Notes: generated by a model from the letters alone, not told the origin. Positions 56,224 through 64,000 are shown, counted from the first letter of the stretch. The stretch is 64,000 bases of DNA from Deltaproteobacteria bacterium (GCA_016703535.1 JADJBV010000001.1:5322001-5386000); one strand, 5' to 3'. Translations and numbers: made by a program.

Positions 56224-57983
56224 GAGAGGCTCCTTCGCGCGTCGGCGGACAAGGCCTTCAGCTTGGCCAAGACCTCAGAGGGTTGGATCGGGTTGGCGCC
56301 ACTTCGGCAGTAGGAGACCAGGCCCTTGGGCAGATCGAGCTCCATCCGCAGGATCTTGTACAGCTGGCCTTGGTGAGACTGCTCCACCACCAAACCGGAG
56401 TTAACGTTGCGGAGGAAGCTGCGGTAGACCTCCTTCGGGACCGGATACAAGAGCCGCGGCACCAACACCTTCAGGCGCAGCCCTTCGGCTTGAGCCAGAT
56501 CCAACACCTCCAGCGCCACCCCGCCGATCGAACCCCAGGCGATCAAGGCGAGGTCCGCCCCGGCGTCACCGGCGACGGTCACTGCCCCTGACCAGGACTC
56601 CAGGGGCAAGAGCTTGTTGAAGCGCTTGTCGTTCATGCGGGCGTGGACCGCGCCGCTGGCCGAAGGTGCCCCGGACTCGGTGTGTTCGATGCCGGCCGCC
56701 AAATAGGCGCCGCCCTTCATGCCGGGGTGACTGATGGGGCTGATGCCGTCGGGTGAAGCGGCGAAGCGAGTGTACTTCTCCAACTGCTCGGGTGTCGGAC
56801 GCTTCCGGTCCTCGACCACCAACTTGCTGGTGTCGATGGGATCGCAAGTTTCCTTGCGCTGAGCGATCTCTTGATCCGACAGGATGATCACCGGCGTCTG
56901 GTAACGTTCGGCGATGTTGAAGGCGTCGACGGTGCAGTGGAAGCTGTCGGCCACCGAGGTCGGCGCCAAGACCGGCCGAAGGACATCACCGTGGGCCGAA
57001 AAACAGGCCTGATAGAGGTCCGATTGTTCGGGTTTGGTGGGCAGGCCGGTCGACGGTCCGCCGCGCTGCACGTTGACCACCACCAGCGGGAGTTCGGCGA
57101 TGGTGGCCAGCCCCAAGATTTCGGTCTTGAGCGACATGCCCGGGCCCGAGGTGGCGGTCATGGCTTTTTTGCCGCCGAAGGAGGCGCCGACCGCGGTGCC
57201 GATGCCGGCGATCTCGTCTTCGGCTTGGAGGACCGCGCCGCCGTATTTCCAGATCTCCTTGCCCAAAAACTGCATCACCTCCGACGAGGGGGTGATCGGG
57301 TAGCCACCGAAAAACTGGCACCCGGCGAAGATCGCCGCCGCTGCGGTGATGTCGTTGCCGTCGGTCAGGATCTTGGTGGTGGCCGCGGCGGGTGCATCCA
57401 AGCGCAGCGGTGTTTGGGAGGGGTGAGCATCGGCGTATTGCCGGCCCGCCTCGAAGGCCCGGAGGTTGCCGTTGACGATCTCCTCGCCCTTTTTTCCGTA
57501 ACGGCGTTGGATGCCCTTCCGCAAGGTATCTTGCGAGAGCCCCAACCAACCGCTGAGCAGGCCCAAAACCAGGCTGTTTTTGGCCTTTTCGGTGCCGGCC
57601 GACTGTTTGGTGAGTTCGGCGAGGGGGACCGCCATGATCTCCCGGGGTTTGATGTTCCCCAGCGGGATGTGCTCGGGCAAGACGCCGGTTTTGGCTTCGT
57701 AGATCACCACCGTCGCGTCGTCGCAGCGGAGCTCCGAGCCAAACTTGAGGAAGTCCTCCCAGTTGAGGGCGATGGCCACGCCCAAAGCGCCGCCAGAGCT
57801 GTGAAGCTCCCGGGTCGACAGCCGCACCCGGCAAGAGGACTCGCCGCCGCGGATCTGAGGCCCGAAGCTTTTGGTCATCATCGCGTGAAAGCCAAGGCTG
57901 GCCGCCGCCGCGATCAAAGACTCGCCCGCGGAGACGATGCCGTCGCCGCCCGAGCCGGCCATCCCAATTACGATGTCGCGCAT
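56220..57983 (-). CDS. korA: 2-oxoacid:ferredoxin oxidoreductase, fused gamma-alpha subunit
   Basis: A 587-residue KorA. The first 180 residues are the gamma domain (IGMAGSGGDGIVSAGESL, MTKSFGPQIRGGESSCRVRLS), fused to the alpha pyrimidine-binding domain starting near 205 (FFGGYPITPSSEVM, EDEIAGIGTAVGASFGGKKAMTATSGPG). It forms the enzyme with KorB, whose gene overlaps the stop. Two exact GCAAG-N4-CTTGC palindromes lie inside, at 56843-56858 and 57520-57535. ATG 57983 is preceded by a short spacer to the CBS gene end at 58000. Confidence 0.94.
   Translation of the reverse strand: MRDIVIGMAGSGGDGIVSAGESLIAAAASLGFHAMMTKSFGPQIRGGESSCRVRLSTRELHSSGGALGVAIALNWEDFLKFGSELRCDDATVVIYEAKTGVLPEHIPLGNIKPREIMAVPLAELTKQSAGTEKAKNSLVLGLLSGWLGLSQDTLRKGIQRRYGKKGEEIVNGNLRAFEAGRQYADAHPSQTPLRLDAPAAATTKILTDGNDITAAAAIFAGCQFFGGYPITPSSEVMQFLGKEIWKYGGAVLQAEDEIAGIGTAVGASFGGKKAMTATSGPGMSLKTEILGLATIAELPLVVVNVQRGGPSTGLPTKPEQSDLYQACFSAHGDVLRPVLAPTSVADSFHCTVDAFNIAERYQTPVIILSDQEIAQRKETCDPIDTSKLVVEDRKRPTPEQLEKYTRFAASPDGISPISHPGMKGGAYLAAGIEHTESGAPSASGAVHARMNDKRFNKLLPLESWSGAVTVAGDAGADLALIAWGSIGGVALEVLDLAQAEGLRLKVLVPRLLYPVPKEVYRSFLRNVNSGLVVEQSHQGQLYKILRMELDLPKGLVSYCRSGANPIQPSEVLAKLKALSADARRSLS
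56843..56858. repeat. CGCAAG-N4-CTTGCG palindrome (in korA)
   Basis: Exact copy with 6-base arms, spacer TTTC; the coding frame here differs from most copies (R-K-E-T-C). Confidence 0.85.
57520..57535. repeat. CGCAAG-N4-CTTGCG palindrome (in korA)
   Basis: Exact copy with 6-base arms, spacer GTAT; coding strand reads S-Q-D-T-L-R. Confidence 0.85.
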
Positions 57984-57999
57984 GAATAATCCTCAGCCG

Positions 58000-58545
58000 C
58001 TATCGGGCGACCCAACGGGTGATGTCCAAAGACGACACGAAGCCGACCAAGGCTTGTTTGTGCGAGACCACCGGCAACCCGTGGACCTTGTGGGTGACCA
58101 TGGCGTCGGCGGCCTCGGCGATCGTCGCGTCGACGTCGACCGTGCGCACCTGTTTGCTCATGAACTCGGAGACGGTCTGCCCCAAGGCCTGATGAAAGCC
58201 AGGGCCCGCCCAGTACTTGATCCCGTTTTTGCCGGTGAGCCGCACCTCTTCGATGGTGTCGTCGCCATCCATGAAGTAACGCCGAACCACGTCGGTCTTG
58301 GAGATGATCCCGACCAACTTGCCCGCGTCGTCGGTGACCGGCAGGTGGCTGATGTCCGAGTTCATCATCATGCCGACCACCGTCTCCAGGCTGGTGTCGG
58401 GGCGCACCGCCTTCACCTTCTTGCTCATCACGGCCTTCACCGGGGCCCGCCGCGGATCCAGGGGGCTCGCCGTCGCCTTTTTGGTGACCTTCTTGGTCGC
58501 CCGCTTGGTGATCTTCGCCTTCTTCTTCACGACTCGCGTTGCCAT
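58000..58545 (-). CDS. CBS-domain protein with Lys-rich N-terminal tail
   Basis: A 181-residue protein. The first 28 residues are Lys/Ala/Thr-rich (KKKAKITKRATKKVTKKATAS), like a histone-H1-type nucleic-acid-binding tail. Two CBS domains follow: VMSKKVKAVRPDTSLETVVGMMMNSDISHLPVTDDAGKLVGIIS and FMSKQVRTVDVDATIAEAADAMVTHKVHGLPVVS; CBS pairs bind adenosine nucleotides. ATG 58545 has an AAGGATGG ribosome binding site. It precedes korAB by 17 bases and probably shares their transcript, so it may sense energy charge for that enzyme or the DNA. Confidence 0.88.
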   Translation of the reverse strand: MATRVVKKKAKITKRATKKVTKKATASPLDPRRAPVKAVMSKKVKAVRPDTSLETVVGMMMNSDISHLPVTDDAGKLVGIISKTDVVRRYFMDGDDTIEEVRLTGKNGIKYWAGPGFHQALGQTVSEFMSKQVRTVDVDATIAEAADAMVTHKVHGLPVVSHKQALVGFVSSLDITRWVAR

Positions 58546-58718
58546 GGCACCATCCTTGGCCCCTCCCGAGTGCAAGGGGTCGGCCAACCCCGCAGGGGGC
58601 GGGTCCGGGAACGCGGGTTTCTAAACGGTGCCACCGACCCACCCCAGGGCCCGGGCGAGGTAGCGACTTCGGATCCGACCTTCGGCCCGCCCAGAGGGCC
58701 CAACCCATTCCTAGGCAA

Positions 58719-59279
58719 TCAGGGCGCGGCGGCGGCTCGGCGCTCCGCTTCTCGTTTGGCGTCGGCCGCGAAGGTCTCGAAGTTCTGGGTGAAGTCGGGC
58801 ATCTCTTCTTCGGCCGATTCCAAGAAGAAGCCGGAGTAGGTCTCGGACATGGCCAACACTGTGCCCCCATCTTTTTCGAAGAGCGTGAAGTGTCGAACCC
58901 CAAGGAACATCCCGTTGCCGTCTTCCCAGACCATGTGCTTCGGCGGGTCGAGTTCGCTGATCTTGAGGTTGAAGGTGCGATCGGGCGCCACCTTGGAGAC
59001 CAGCTCGATCTTCTGATCTTTGGCGATGACCCCCTCGAGCTTCACCAAGGTGGAGTTCCAACGGAGGAACGCGGGTGCATCGGTCATCACCGCCCACACC
59101 ACGGAGGGCGGCGCCTGGATGAAGATCGCCACGCTGTAGTCGAGGGCGTCCTCGGATCGGGTCCGGACCGCCTTGCCGTCGGGGCTTAGGCTCGCCGGAT
59201 CCCGGAGCTGACGGACGGTGGTGCAGGCGGAAGTGGTGGCCATGAAACAGAGCCCTAGGCCGACGATGGTGCTTCTCAT
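58719..59279 (-). CDS. Lipoprotein with START/SRPBCC-type ligand-binding domain
   Basis: A 186-residue protein. Signal peptide MRSTIVGLGLCFMATTSAC has a lipobox TSAC. The rest resembles the polyketide-cyclase/SRPBCC fold: SVAIFIQAPPSVVWAVMTDAPAFLRWNSTLVKLEG near the start and MSETYSGFFLESAEEEMPDF. Such domains bind hydrophobic ligands. The ATG 59279 has a strong AAGGAG ribosome binding site. It lies 22 bases after the stop of the next gene upstream (59302). Confidence 0.8.
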   Translation of the reverse strand: MRSTIVGLGLCFMATTSACTTVRQLRDPASLSPDGKAVRTRSEDALDYSVAIFIQAPPSVVWAVMTDAPAFLRWNSTLVKLEGVIAKDQKIELVSKVAPDRTFNLKISELDPPKHMVWEDGNGMFLGVRHFTLFEKDGGTVLAMSETYSGFFLESAEEEMPDFTQNFETFAADAKREAERRAAAAP

Positions 59280-59301
59280 GGAGGTCTCCTTGGCGCCGAG
59301 G

Positions 59302-59829
59302 TCAGCGACTCCGGGCCCGGTTGTTCCGGGGACCATGCTCCAACTCGATCAGCCCGAGGAACTCCAGCACCGGCGGCACGTAGTTGGCGAAGCGACCGCG
59401 ATAGCCCTTGCGCAAGCCGTAGTAGCCGCCCACCGGGTTCTTCGGCGAACGCGCCCAATCCTCCACGCTGCCCTCCGGCGTCGGCTTGCCTTCGTCGGCG
59501 TTGCCGAGCAGCACCCAGTCACCTTTCTTCTTCAACATCGCGGCGAGGTCCTCGATGCAGCGGAGCTGGTAGCTGAGGCGAGTGGAGCCGACCTGCACCA
59601 CCAAGGCCGGCGGGGTCGCGCTTTCGTCCTTCCAGGCTTGGTACTCGGAGGAGTGGGGCGGCGTCTGCAGTTGCCACGGGTCCTCCGGGGTGCCGGCGCC
59701 ATAGGTCACGGTTCGGGACTTGGCCGCGGCCGGTTTGGAAGCGGGCGCCTTTGGCTTGGGGGCGGGCGCCTTTGGCTTGGTCGCAGCCTTGGCCGCGGGA
59801 GTCTTCTTGGTCGGGGAGGTCTTGGGCAT
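59302..59829 (-). CDS. Conserved hypothetical protein with Lys/Ala/Pro tail
   Basis: A 175-residue protein. The first 40 residues are a low-complexity KAPAP/KPKAPA tail resembling histone H1. The rest (PALVVQVGSTRLSYQLRCIEDLAAMLKKKGDWVLLGNADEGKPTPEGSVEDWARSPKNPVGGYYGLRKGYRGRFANYVPP) is a well conserved domain I know only as a hypothetical family. It is transcribed away from the WYL-type regulator gene, and the operator-like palindrome at 59855 could control it. Confidence 0.78.
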   Translation of the reverse strand: MPKTSPTKKTPAAKAATKPKAPAPKPKAPASKPAAAKSRTVTYGAGTPEDPWQLQTPPHSSEYQAWKDESATPPALVVQVGSTRLSYQLRCIEDLAAMLKKKGDWVLLGNADEGKPTPEGSVEDWARSPKNPVGGYYGLRKGYRGRFANYVPPVLEFLGLIELEHGPRNNRARSR

Positions 59830-59854
59830 CGGCCCTTGTCTACACAACGATAGG

Positions 59855-59869
59855 TGACATCTTGTGTCA
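59855..59869. promoter_or_regulatory. Operator-like palindrome TGACA-N5-TGTCA
   Basis: A 15-base perfect interrupted palindrome in the 60-base divergent region between the conserved hypothetical gene (59829, minus) and the WYL regulator (59890, plus). It is followed by an A+T-rich TATATGAAT that could be the -10 of the regulator gene, making repression by the regulator itself likely. Confidence 0.6.
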
Positions 59870-59889
59870 TATATGAATCGTGGCCCTTT

Positions 59890-60510
59890 ATGCGGGCTTC
59901 CCGACTACTCCAGCTCCTGCTGCTCCTCCAAAACCGCGGCCGAATGACCGCGGCCCAGCTCTCCCTGGAGCTGGAGGTCACGCGACGCACCGTACTCCGG
60001 GACGTCGACGCCCTCGCCGAGGCGGGTCTCCCGGTGGTGGTGCACCGGGGCGCTCGAGGTGGCATCGAGCTTGGCTTCAACTACCGCACTCGCCTCACCG
60101 GGCTGTCGCGTTCGGAAGCGGAGGCCCTCGGCGTGATCTTGGGATCTCAACCCCCGTTGATCGAGGCGCTCGGCCTGGGCAGCGCCGGTCGAGCCGCCCG
60201 TACCAAGCTGCTCGAGTCCTTGCCCGACGGGGTGCGCCAGACCGCGCTCCTGGCTCGGGATCAGTTCCGCTCGGAGCTCCACGCCGCAGCGCCGGAAGAT
60301 CCGCGGATCGAGCCCCTGGCTCAGGCGATCCGCCAGGGCCGCCGCGTGAGGATCAGGACGCGGAGCGCCTCGCCGAGGACGGTGCACCCAGTGGCATTGA
60401 TCTTGGGCGCCAACGGCTGGGCCTTGGTCGATGCGCTCCAGCCTGCACGACCGATTCCGCTGGAGGAATGGGAGGACGTGAACATCAGCGCGCTCCGCTT
60501 TGGCGCGTAG
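59890..60510 (+). CDS. WYL-type HTH regulator, short form
   Basis: A 206-residue DeoR/WYL-like regulator. The winged helix is at residues 1-60 (RASRLLQLLLLLQNRGRMTAAQLSLELEVTRRTVLRDVDALAEAGLPVV). A linker domain follows (FNYRTRLTGLSRSEAEALGVIL), then a WYL-like strand region (IEPLAQAIRQGRRVRIRTRSASPRTVHPVALILGANGWALVDALQ). Typical family members have about 310-330 residues, so the C-terminal WCX part is missing, and the WYL motif itself is not intact. ATG 59890 follows the operator at a distance that suggests a leaderless mRNA. Confidence 0.82.
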   Translation: MRASRLLQLLLLLQNRGRMTAAQLSLELEVTRRTVLRDVDALAEAGLPVVVHRGARGGIELGFNYRTRLTGLSRSEAEALGVILGSQPPLIEALGLGSAGRAARTKLLESLPDGVRQTALLARDQFRSELHAAAPEDPRIEPLAQAIRQGRRVRIRTRSASPRTVHPVALILGANGWALVDALQPARPIPLEEWEDVNISALRFGA

Positions 60511-60578
60511 GTGCGATGGACGATTTCCCGCAGGCCAACTTGCGCCTCCCTCACAAACCGCGATGATCCTCGACCCAG

Positions 60579-61481
60579 ATGCGGGTACGAGCCACGGCCG
60601 CGCGGATCTTCGACCGTCTCCACGCGGCCTACGCGGGCGCCGGCGCCCGCCGCCTCACCTCCGCCGTGTTGTTGGCGACCTTGGTGGTGTCGCTGCTGGT
60701 GATCGAGTTGGCCCAACGCCGCTGGTTGCCGGCCAGCCTGCAGGCGGTGGTGCCCACCAACCACTTCGTCGCCGTCGAGTGGGTGGTGGAGCTGCTCCTG
60801 CTCTTCGAGGTCATCGAGCTGATCTTCGGCCTGGCCCAGTCGGTGGCCGGCGCCTTGGGCAAACAGCTGGAGGTCTTTTCGCTGATCCTGCTCCGGAAGT
60901 CCTTCGAGGAGCTCAAGCACTTCAGCGAGCCCATCGATCTGCACGACCTCGCTTCGTTGGCGTCCCTCACCGACACCTCCCTGCCCCTGTGGAATATCAC
61001 CGCCGACGCCCTGGGCGCCCTGGTGGTCTTCGCCGGCCTGGTCTTGTTCAACCGCCTCCAGCGCCACCGCCCCATCACCACCACCGACGAAGAGTTGGCC
61101 CAGTTCATCGACGGCAAAAAGACCATCGCCCTCCTCCTGCTCGGCCTCCTCGCCTGGCTCACCACCCGCGAGCTCTACCAACTCGTCACCACCGGCGATC
61201 ACTTCAACCTCTTCGCCCCCCTCTTCACCGCCCTGATCTTCTCGGACATCGCCATCGTCTTCCTCTCCCTGCGCTACAACGGCGACTTCCGCGTGGTCTT
61301 CCGCAACTTCGGCTTCACCGTGGTCACCGTCTTCGTCCGCATGGCGATCACCGCCCCACCCTTCGCCCGAGCCCTGATGGCCCTCGGCGTCGTGCTCTAC
61401 GCCTCCGCCCTGGCCTACATCTACAACGCCTCCCAACCCCGACCGCCCGAGCCGTCGTCAGGGTCCATGGAGAAGGGCTGA
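60579..61481 (+). CDS. Polytopic membrane protein of unknown function
   Basis: A 300-residue protein with about six hydrophobic segments, for example LTSAVLLATLVVSLLVIEL, VEWVVELLLLFEVIELIFGLA, ALGALVVFAGLVLF, IALLLLGLLAW, FAPLFTALIFSDIAIVFLSL and ARALMALGVVLYASALAYIY. A soluble, charged loop with ITTTDEELAQFIDGKK lies in the middle. I do not recognise the family. Its leader contains an A+T-poor spacer of 68 bases after the regulator gene, with which it could be transcribed. Confidence 0.72.
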   Translation: MRVRATAARIFDRLHAAYAGAGARRLTSAVLLATLVVSLLVIELAQRRWLPASLQAVVPTNHFVAVEWVVELLLLFEVIELIFGLAQSVAGALGKQLEVFSLILLRKSFEELKHFSEPIDLHDLASLASLTDTSLPLWNITADALGALVVFAGLVLFNRLQRHRPITTTDEELAQFIDGKKTIALLLLGLLAWLTTRELYQLVTTGDHFNLFAPLFTALIFSDIAIVFLSLRYNGDFRVVFRNFGFTVVTVFVRMAITAPPFARALMALGVVLYASALAYIYNASQPRPPEPSSGSMEKG

Positions 61482-61536
61482 ACGCCGGGCCGGCCCGGAG
61501 TGAACGGGACCCCGATCGGCCCGGGAGGGGATTCCG

Positions 61537-62718
61537 TCAGCGCGAGGCGGGCTGCAACCCACGATATCTCGCCAACTGCTCCCGCTTTTCGGGCGAGTCG
61601 TAGGCCTCACTCCGAAAGTTCGCCGCCCGATAACTGCCGGTCACGAGCGGCGGGTCCTCGGCCCGGGCGAAGAACTGCTCCCGGGGCTCGAGTTCTTGGC
61701 GGTAGACGAAGCCGTGAATTCGCCCGAGTCGGAAGCTCCCGTCGAGGCCGGCTTCGTTGAGGATCCGGCCGTAGATCCGCAGGGGCAAGATCTGCCGACC
61801 CACTTGGCTGGGGCGATGATAGTCCTCGTAGACCGCCAGGGCGCGTTGACCGTCGGCGGCGAAGAGGGTCGCCTGCAACAAGATCGGCGCGATGACCGCG
61901 ACCTCCACCTCGAGGTGCAGGAGCAAGTCCCCCTGATCCAGTTGATCGCCAGCCAGGCCCAAAACCTTCAGCGCATCGGCGGCGGTGTAGCGGAAGCCGA
62001 TGGCCAACTCTCGATCCATCTCGCCGGCCCGGACATAGGCCCGAATCCGGACATCGACCGGTCGCGCCCGGAGCGCCGGCACCGCGGCTGGAACGACCTC
62101 GGCCCGCCAGCCATCGCCGTCCCTGACCACTGGGAGCTCGAGGGCCGACTGCCACCCGTTCCCGTCAAACCAATCCAGGCTGATCTTCACCTCGTCGAGG
62201 GCGGCGGGCGCGCCGTCTTCCACGACGCTCGCGCTGACCTTGGCCACCTGGGTCTCTCCGGGCCCCACGAACATCCGCGAGAGCTGAAGGTCGGCCCGGA
62301 TCTCCCGGCCCTCGGCGTCTTCTGCGAAGGGTTGGCCGATCGACTCGGGTTGGTTCCACTCCACGACGTGGCGATTGGAGCCGTCGGCGGGCCGCGACCA
62401 ACTCGGGTAGACCGTCTCCGCTTCAAACTTGGCAATCAGGTCATCCGCCTTGGCCCGGGCTCGGGCCTGCAACTCGAGTGAGTCGGCCGGGTCAGCGTCC
62501 CCCTGATTGTGGCTCTCCGAAACCTCCGCTTCGAGCGGGGACGGGCTGCCCGGTTCGGTAGAGAGCGACCTCCGGTGGGGCGCCGCTACGGACGGGAGGC
62601 CTTCGTTGGAAGCGAGTTGGGTGGTCACCCCCGGGTCGAGTGGTGCCGGCGTCGACCACCACGCGACGGCCCCGACCAGCAGCGCCAACACAATTAAGGT
62701 CAGTCCAAGTCTCCTCAT
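61537..62718 (-). CDS. Exported hypothetical protein
   Basis: A 393-residue protein with an N-terminal signal-anchor (RRLGLTLIVLALLVGAVAWW) and a low-complexity linker up to about residue 90. The rest is largely beta-rich (VSASVVEDGAPAALDEVKISLDWFDGNGW, RPVDVRIRAYVRAGEMDRELAIGFRYT, GRILNEAGLDGSFRLGRIHGFVYRQELEPREQFFARAED). No known domain is recognised. ATG 62718 overlaps the upstream stop as ATGA, so it is coupled to the Cys-rich lipase-like gene and the pair may act together outside the cytoplasm. Confidence 0.78.
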   Translation of the reverse strand: MRRLGLTLIVLALLVGAVAWWSTPAPLDPGVTTQLASNEGLPSVAAPHRRSLSTEPGSPSPLEAEVSESHNQGDADPADSLELQARARAKADDLIAKFEAETVYPSWSRPADGSNRHVVEWNQPESIGQPFAEDAEGREIRADLQLSRMFVGPGETQVAKVSASVVEDGAPAALDEVKISLDWFDGNGWQSALELPVVRDGDGWRAEVVPAAVPALRARPVDVRIRAYVRAGEMDRELAIGFRYTAADALKVLGLAGDQLDQGDLLLHLEVEVAVIAPILLQATLFAADGQRALAVYEDYHRPSQVGRQILPLRIYGRILNEAGLDGSFRLGRIHGFVYRQELEPREQFFARAEDPPLVTGSYRAANFRSEAYDSPEKREQLARYRGLQPASR

Positions 62719-64000
62719 GGGCAGTAGCTGTTGGGGTTGTTTTGGCTGGAGACCACCACTCCGTTCCAAGGCCCGAACGCCGCCGGATCCGAGGGATAAC
62801 TGCCGATGCCCGGCCGGTACACCCGACGCGCCGTGCTGATCGTCTTGGTCGATTGGTAATACTCAGGGCAGCCACCTCGATAGGTGATCCTCCGGACGAG
62901 GGGCCGGCACTGGCCGCTGGCGTCCCGTTGGGAGCGGACCACCACCGAGGCCCAGCTGTTGCCCACCATCCCGGCGCCGTCGTGCGTGCCGTAGGTGTTG
63001 TTGACCCCGTTGGCGTACTCCAGCCCGGAGCAGTTGACGCCGGTGAAGTAGCTGATGGTCTCCACCTTCGACAACACGCAGAGCGACTCGCCGCATGAGC
63101 AGCCAGGCCCGGTGCCGTTGCTGAAGCTGTTGCAGCAGCCACCCTCCCCTTGGCAGGTGGCGTAGATGGGCGCCTGTCCCGCCCACATGTCGTTGCCGCA
63201 GATCTTGAGCAGGTGCAGCGGCGTCCACTCGGCGGTGTAGGCGCCGTCGGCGTCATCGTAGACGATCGAAGCCTCCGGCAGGTTGGGGTCCACGACGACG
63301 GGCACGTTCGGGCACACCGTACCGTTGGCCACCGCCACCCGAATGCTCATATTTTCAATATATGGCCTAAAGATCCCCAGGTGATCGGCGTCGAAGAGCG
63401 GCACCTGTTCGTAGCCGCGGAAGGTGTATTTGGCCGATCCGTCGGCGTGGTTGGCGTGGGCCCCCGCGTCCGCGTAGCCGGCGGCGGAGTGCACCGGCAC
63501 CAACCCGTCCCCGAGTCGGCCGGGCATGAAGCGGTTGCCGCAGAGCTTGGACTTTATGCCGAGGATCCGGAAGGTCACGCAGATGTCTCGGCTGCCGGCC
63601 AAGTGATAGACCGGCGCCGTCGCTTGGTTCTGGATGAAGGAGAAGTACCCCCTCATTTGAGAGGGCGGCAGGTCCTCATCGATCGGCGCATAGGGCGTCT
63701 CCACGTTGAACCACTTGTCCATCAGCTTGGCCCAGGAGCGCGTCCGAATCGTGGCGACCTCGGTGCCACCGGCGGCGGAGGCCACCGCCTCGCTCCAGAG
63801 AATGCCGCTCGGATAACGTTGTTCGGCCTTGAGGTCCGAAAACGACAGGAACATCCGCGCGCACCCGGCGCTCGTACAGATGATCACGCACTCGTTCCCG
63901 TAGCCGCAGTAGTAGGCGATCGTGTTGTTGATCGTGCTGCGGGCCGCGTTGTCTTCGAGGCGCGCGCTGCCATCGAAGTAGGGGTTGATGTGGGACCAAG
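62715..64000 (-). CDS. Cys-rich exported alpha/beta-hydrolase (lipase)-like protein, N-terminus outside window
   Basis: Open to the right edge of the window (in-frame from 63998: WSHINPYFDGSARLED...), 427 residues visible. The nucleophile elbow is probably VIICTSAGCARM; GDGLVPVHSAAG carries the usual lipase aspartate and FDADHLGIFRPY the histidine, in the order and spacing of PGAP1/lipase-like hydrolases. The remainder is Cys-rich (CQGEGGCCNSFSNGTGPGCSCGESLC), implying disulphides and export. An internal GTG at 63887 is not likely the true start. The next gene overlaps as ATGA. Enzyme type and substrate are inferred, not proven. Confidence 0.68.
   Translation of the reverse strand, partial: WSHINPYFDGSARLEDNAARSTINNTIAYYCGYGNECVIICTSAGCARMFLSFSDLKAEQRYPSGILWSEAVASAAGGTEVATIRTRSWAKLMDKWFNVETPYAPIDEDLPPSQMRGYFSFIQNQATAPVYHLAGSRDICVTFRILGIKSKLCGNRFMPGRLGDGLVPVHSAAGYADAGAHANHADGSAKYTFRGYEQVPLFDADHLGIFRPYIENMSIRVAVANGTVCPNVPVVVDPNLPEASIVYDDADGAYTAEWTPLHLLKICGNDMWAGQAPIYATCQGEGGCCNSFSNGTGPGCSCGESLCVLSKVETISYFTGVNCSGLEYANGVNNTYGTHDGAGMVGNSWASVVVRSQRDASGQCRPLVRRITYRGGCPEYYQSTKTISTARRVYRPGIGSYPSDPAAFGPWNGVVVSSQNNPNSYCP

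Overview
The window is a dense, roughly 68% G+C bacterial chromosome segment with no rRNA, tRNA, CRISPR array, transposase or integrase that I can see. The family mix points to a deltaproteobacterial/Myxococcota-type organism: a MopE-type metal-binding lipoprotein with FG-GAP repeats, a DUF1592/DUF1552 pair, a Pro-rich transmembrane Ser/Thr kinase, an ECF42 sigma factor with its YCII partner, carboxypeptidase-regulatory-like secreted proteins, OleABCD, and many lipoproteins. This is an inference from gene content, not a taxonomic assignment.

Layout. 1-5.8 kb (+): the C-terminal part of PriA, an aldehyde dehydrogenase, an AsmA-like/GT51 peptidoglycan transglycosylase fusion and a MurG-like glycosyltransferase. 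5.8-16.8 kb (-): a TylF-type methyltransferase, a 1183-residue FG-GAP lipoprotein, then oleA-oleB-oleC-oleD, the long-chain olefin pathway, each junction a 4-base GTGA overlap and oleA overlapping the end of an M13 metallopeptidase gene. 17-22.8 kb: a large protein with the domain order of alpha-glucan water dikinases, divergent from two paralogous EF-hand proteins that flank a small gene; the three promoters share an 8-base motif. 22.8-33.5 kb: an SCP2-like protein, a large hairpin, a secreted beta-sandwich protein, a TetR/molybdopterin-oxidoreductase operon with a clear operator, a diiron hydroxylase-like protein, a PDZ protein and the ECF42/YCII unit with a recognisable promoter.

33.7-40.1 kb (-): a compact type II fatty-acid-synthase-like operon (ketosynthase, ACP, two CrtI-like FAD oxidoreductases, ketoreductase, dehydratase, enoyl reductase), a candidate specialised polyunsaturated or modified lipid pathway. 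40.3-50.3 kb: an alpha/beta hydrolase, a beta-helix lipoprotein, a GuaB1-type IMPDH-family enzyme, a 470-base gene-free stretch carrying a 42-43-base periodic palindrome array, the DUF1552/DUF1592 pair (the latter with an inserted CBM48-like domain) and a Ser/Thr kinase. 50.5-64 kb: a metallopeptidase, a two-gene AAA ATPase/TOPRIM-like module that looks like a horizontally acquired defence unit, a ferritin-like protein, korAB, a CBS protein and a neighbour with histone-H1-like tails, a WYL-type regulator with an operator, and secreted proteins running off the end.

The strongest unexplained signal is at the base level: the interrupted palindrome GCAAG-N4-CTTGC occurs ten times exactly, always inside genes of unrelated function, with several one-mismatch copies. 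That is far above chance and resembles a highly iterated palindrome or a modification-type recognition site.
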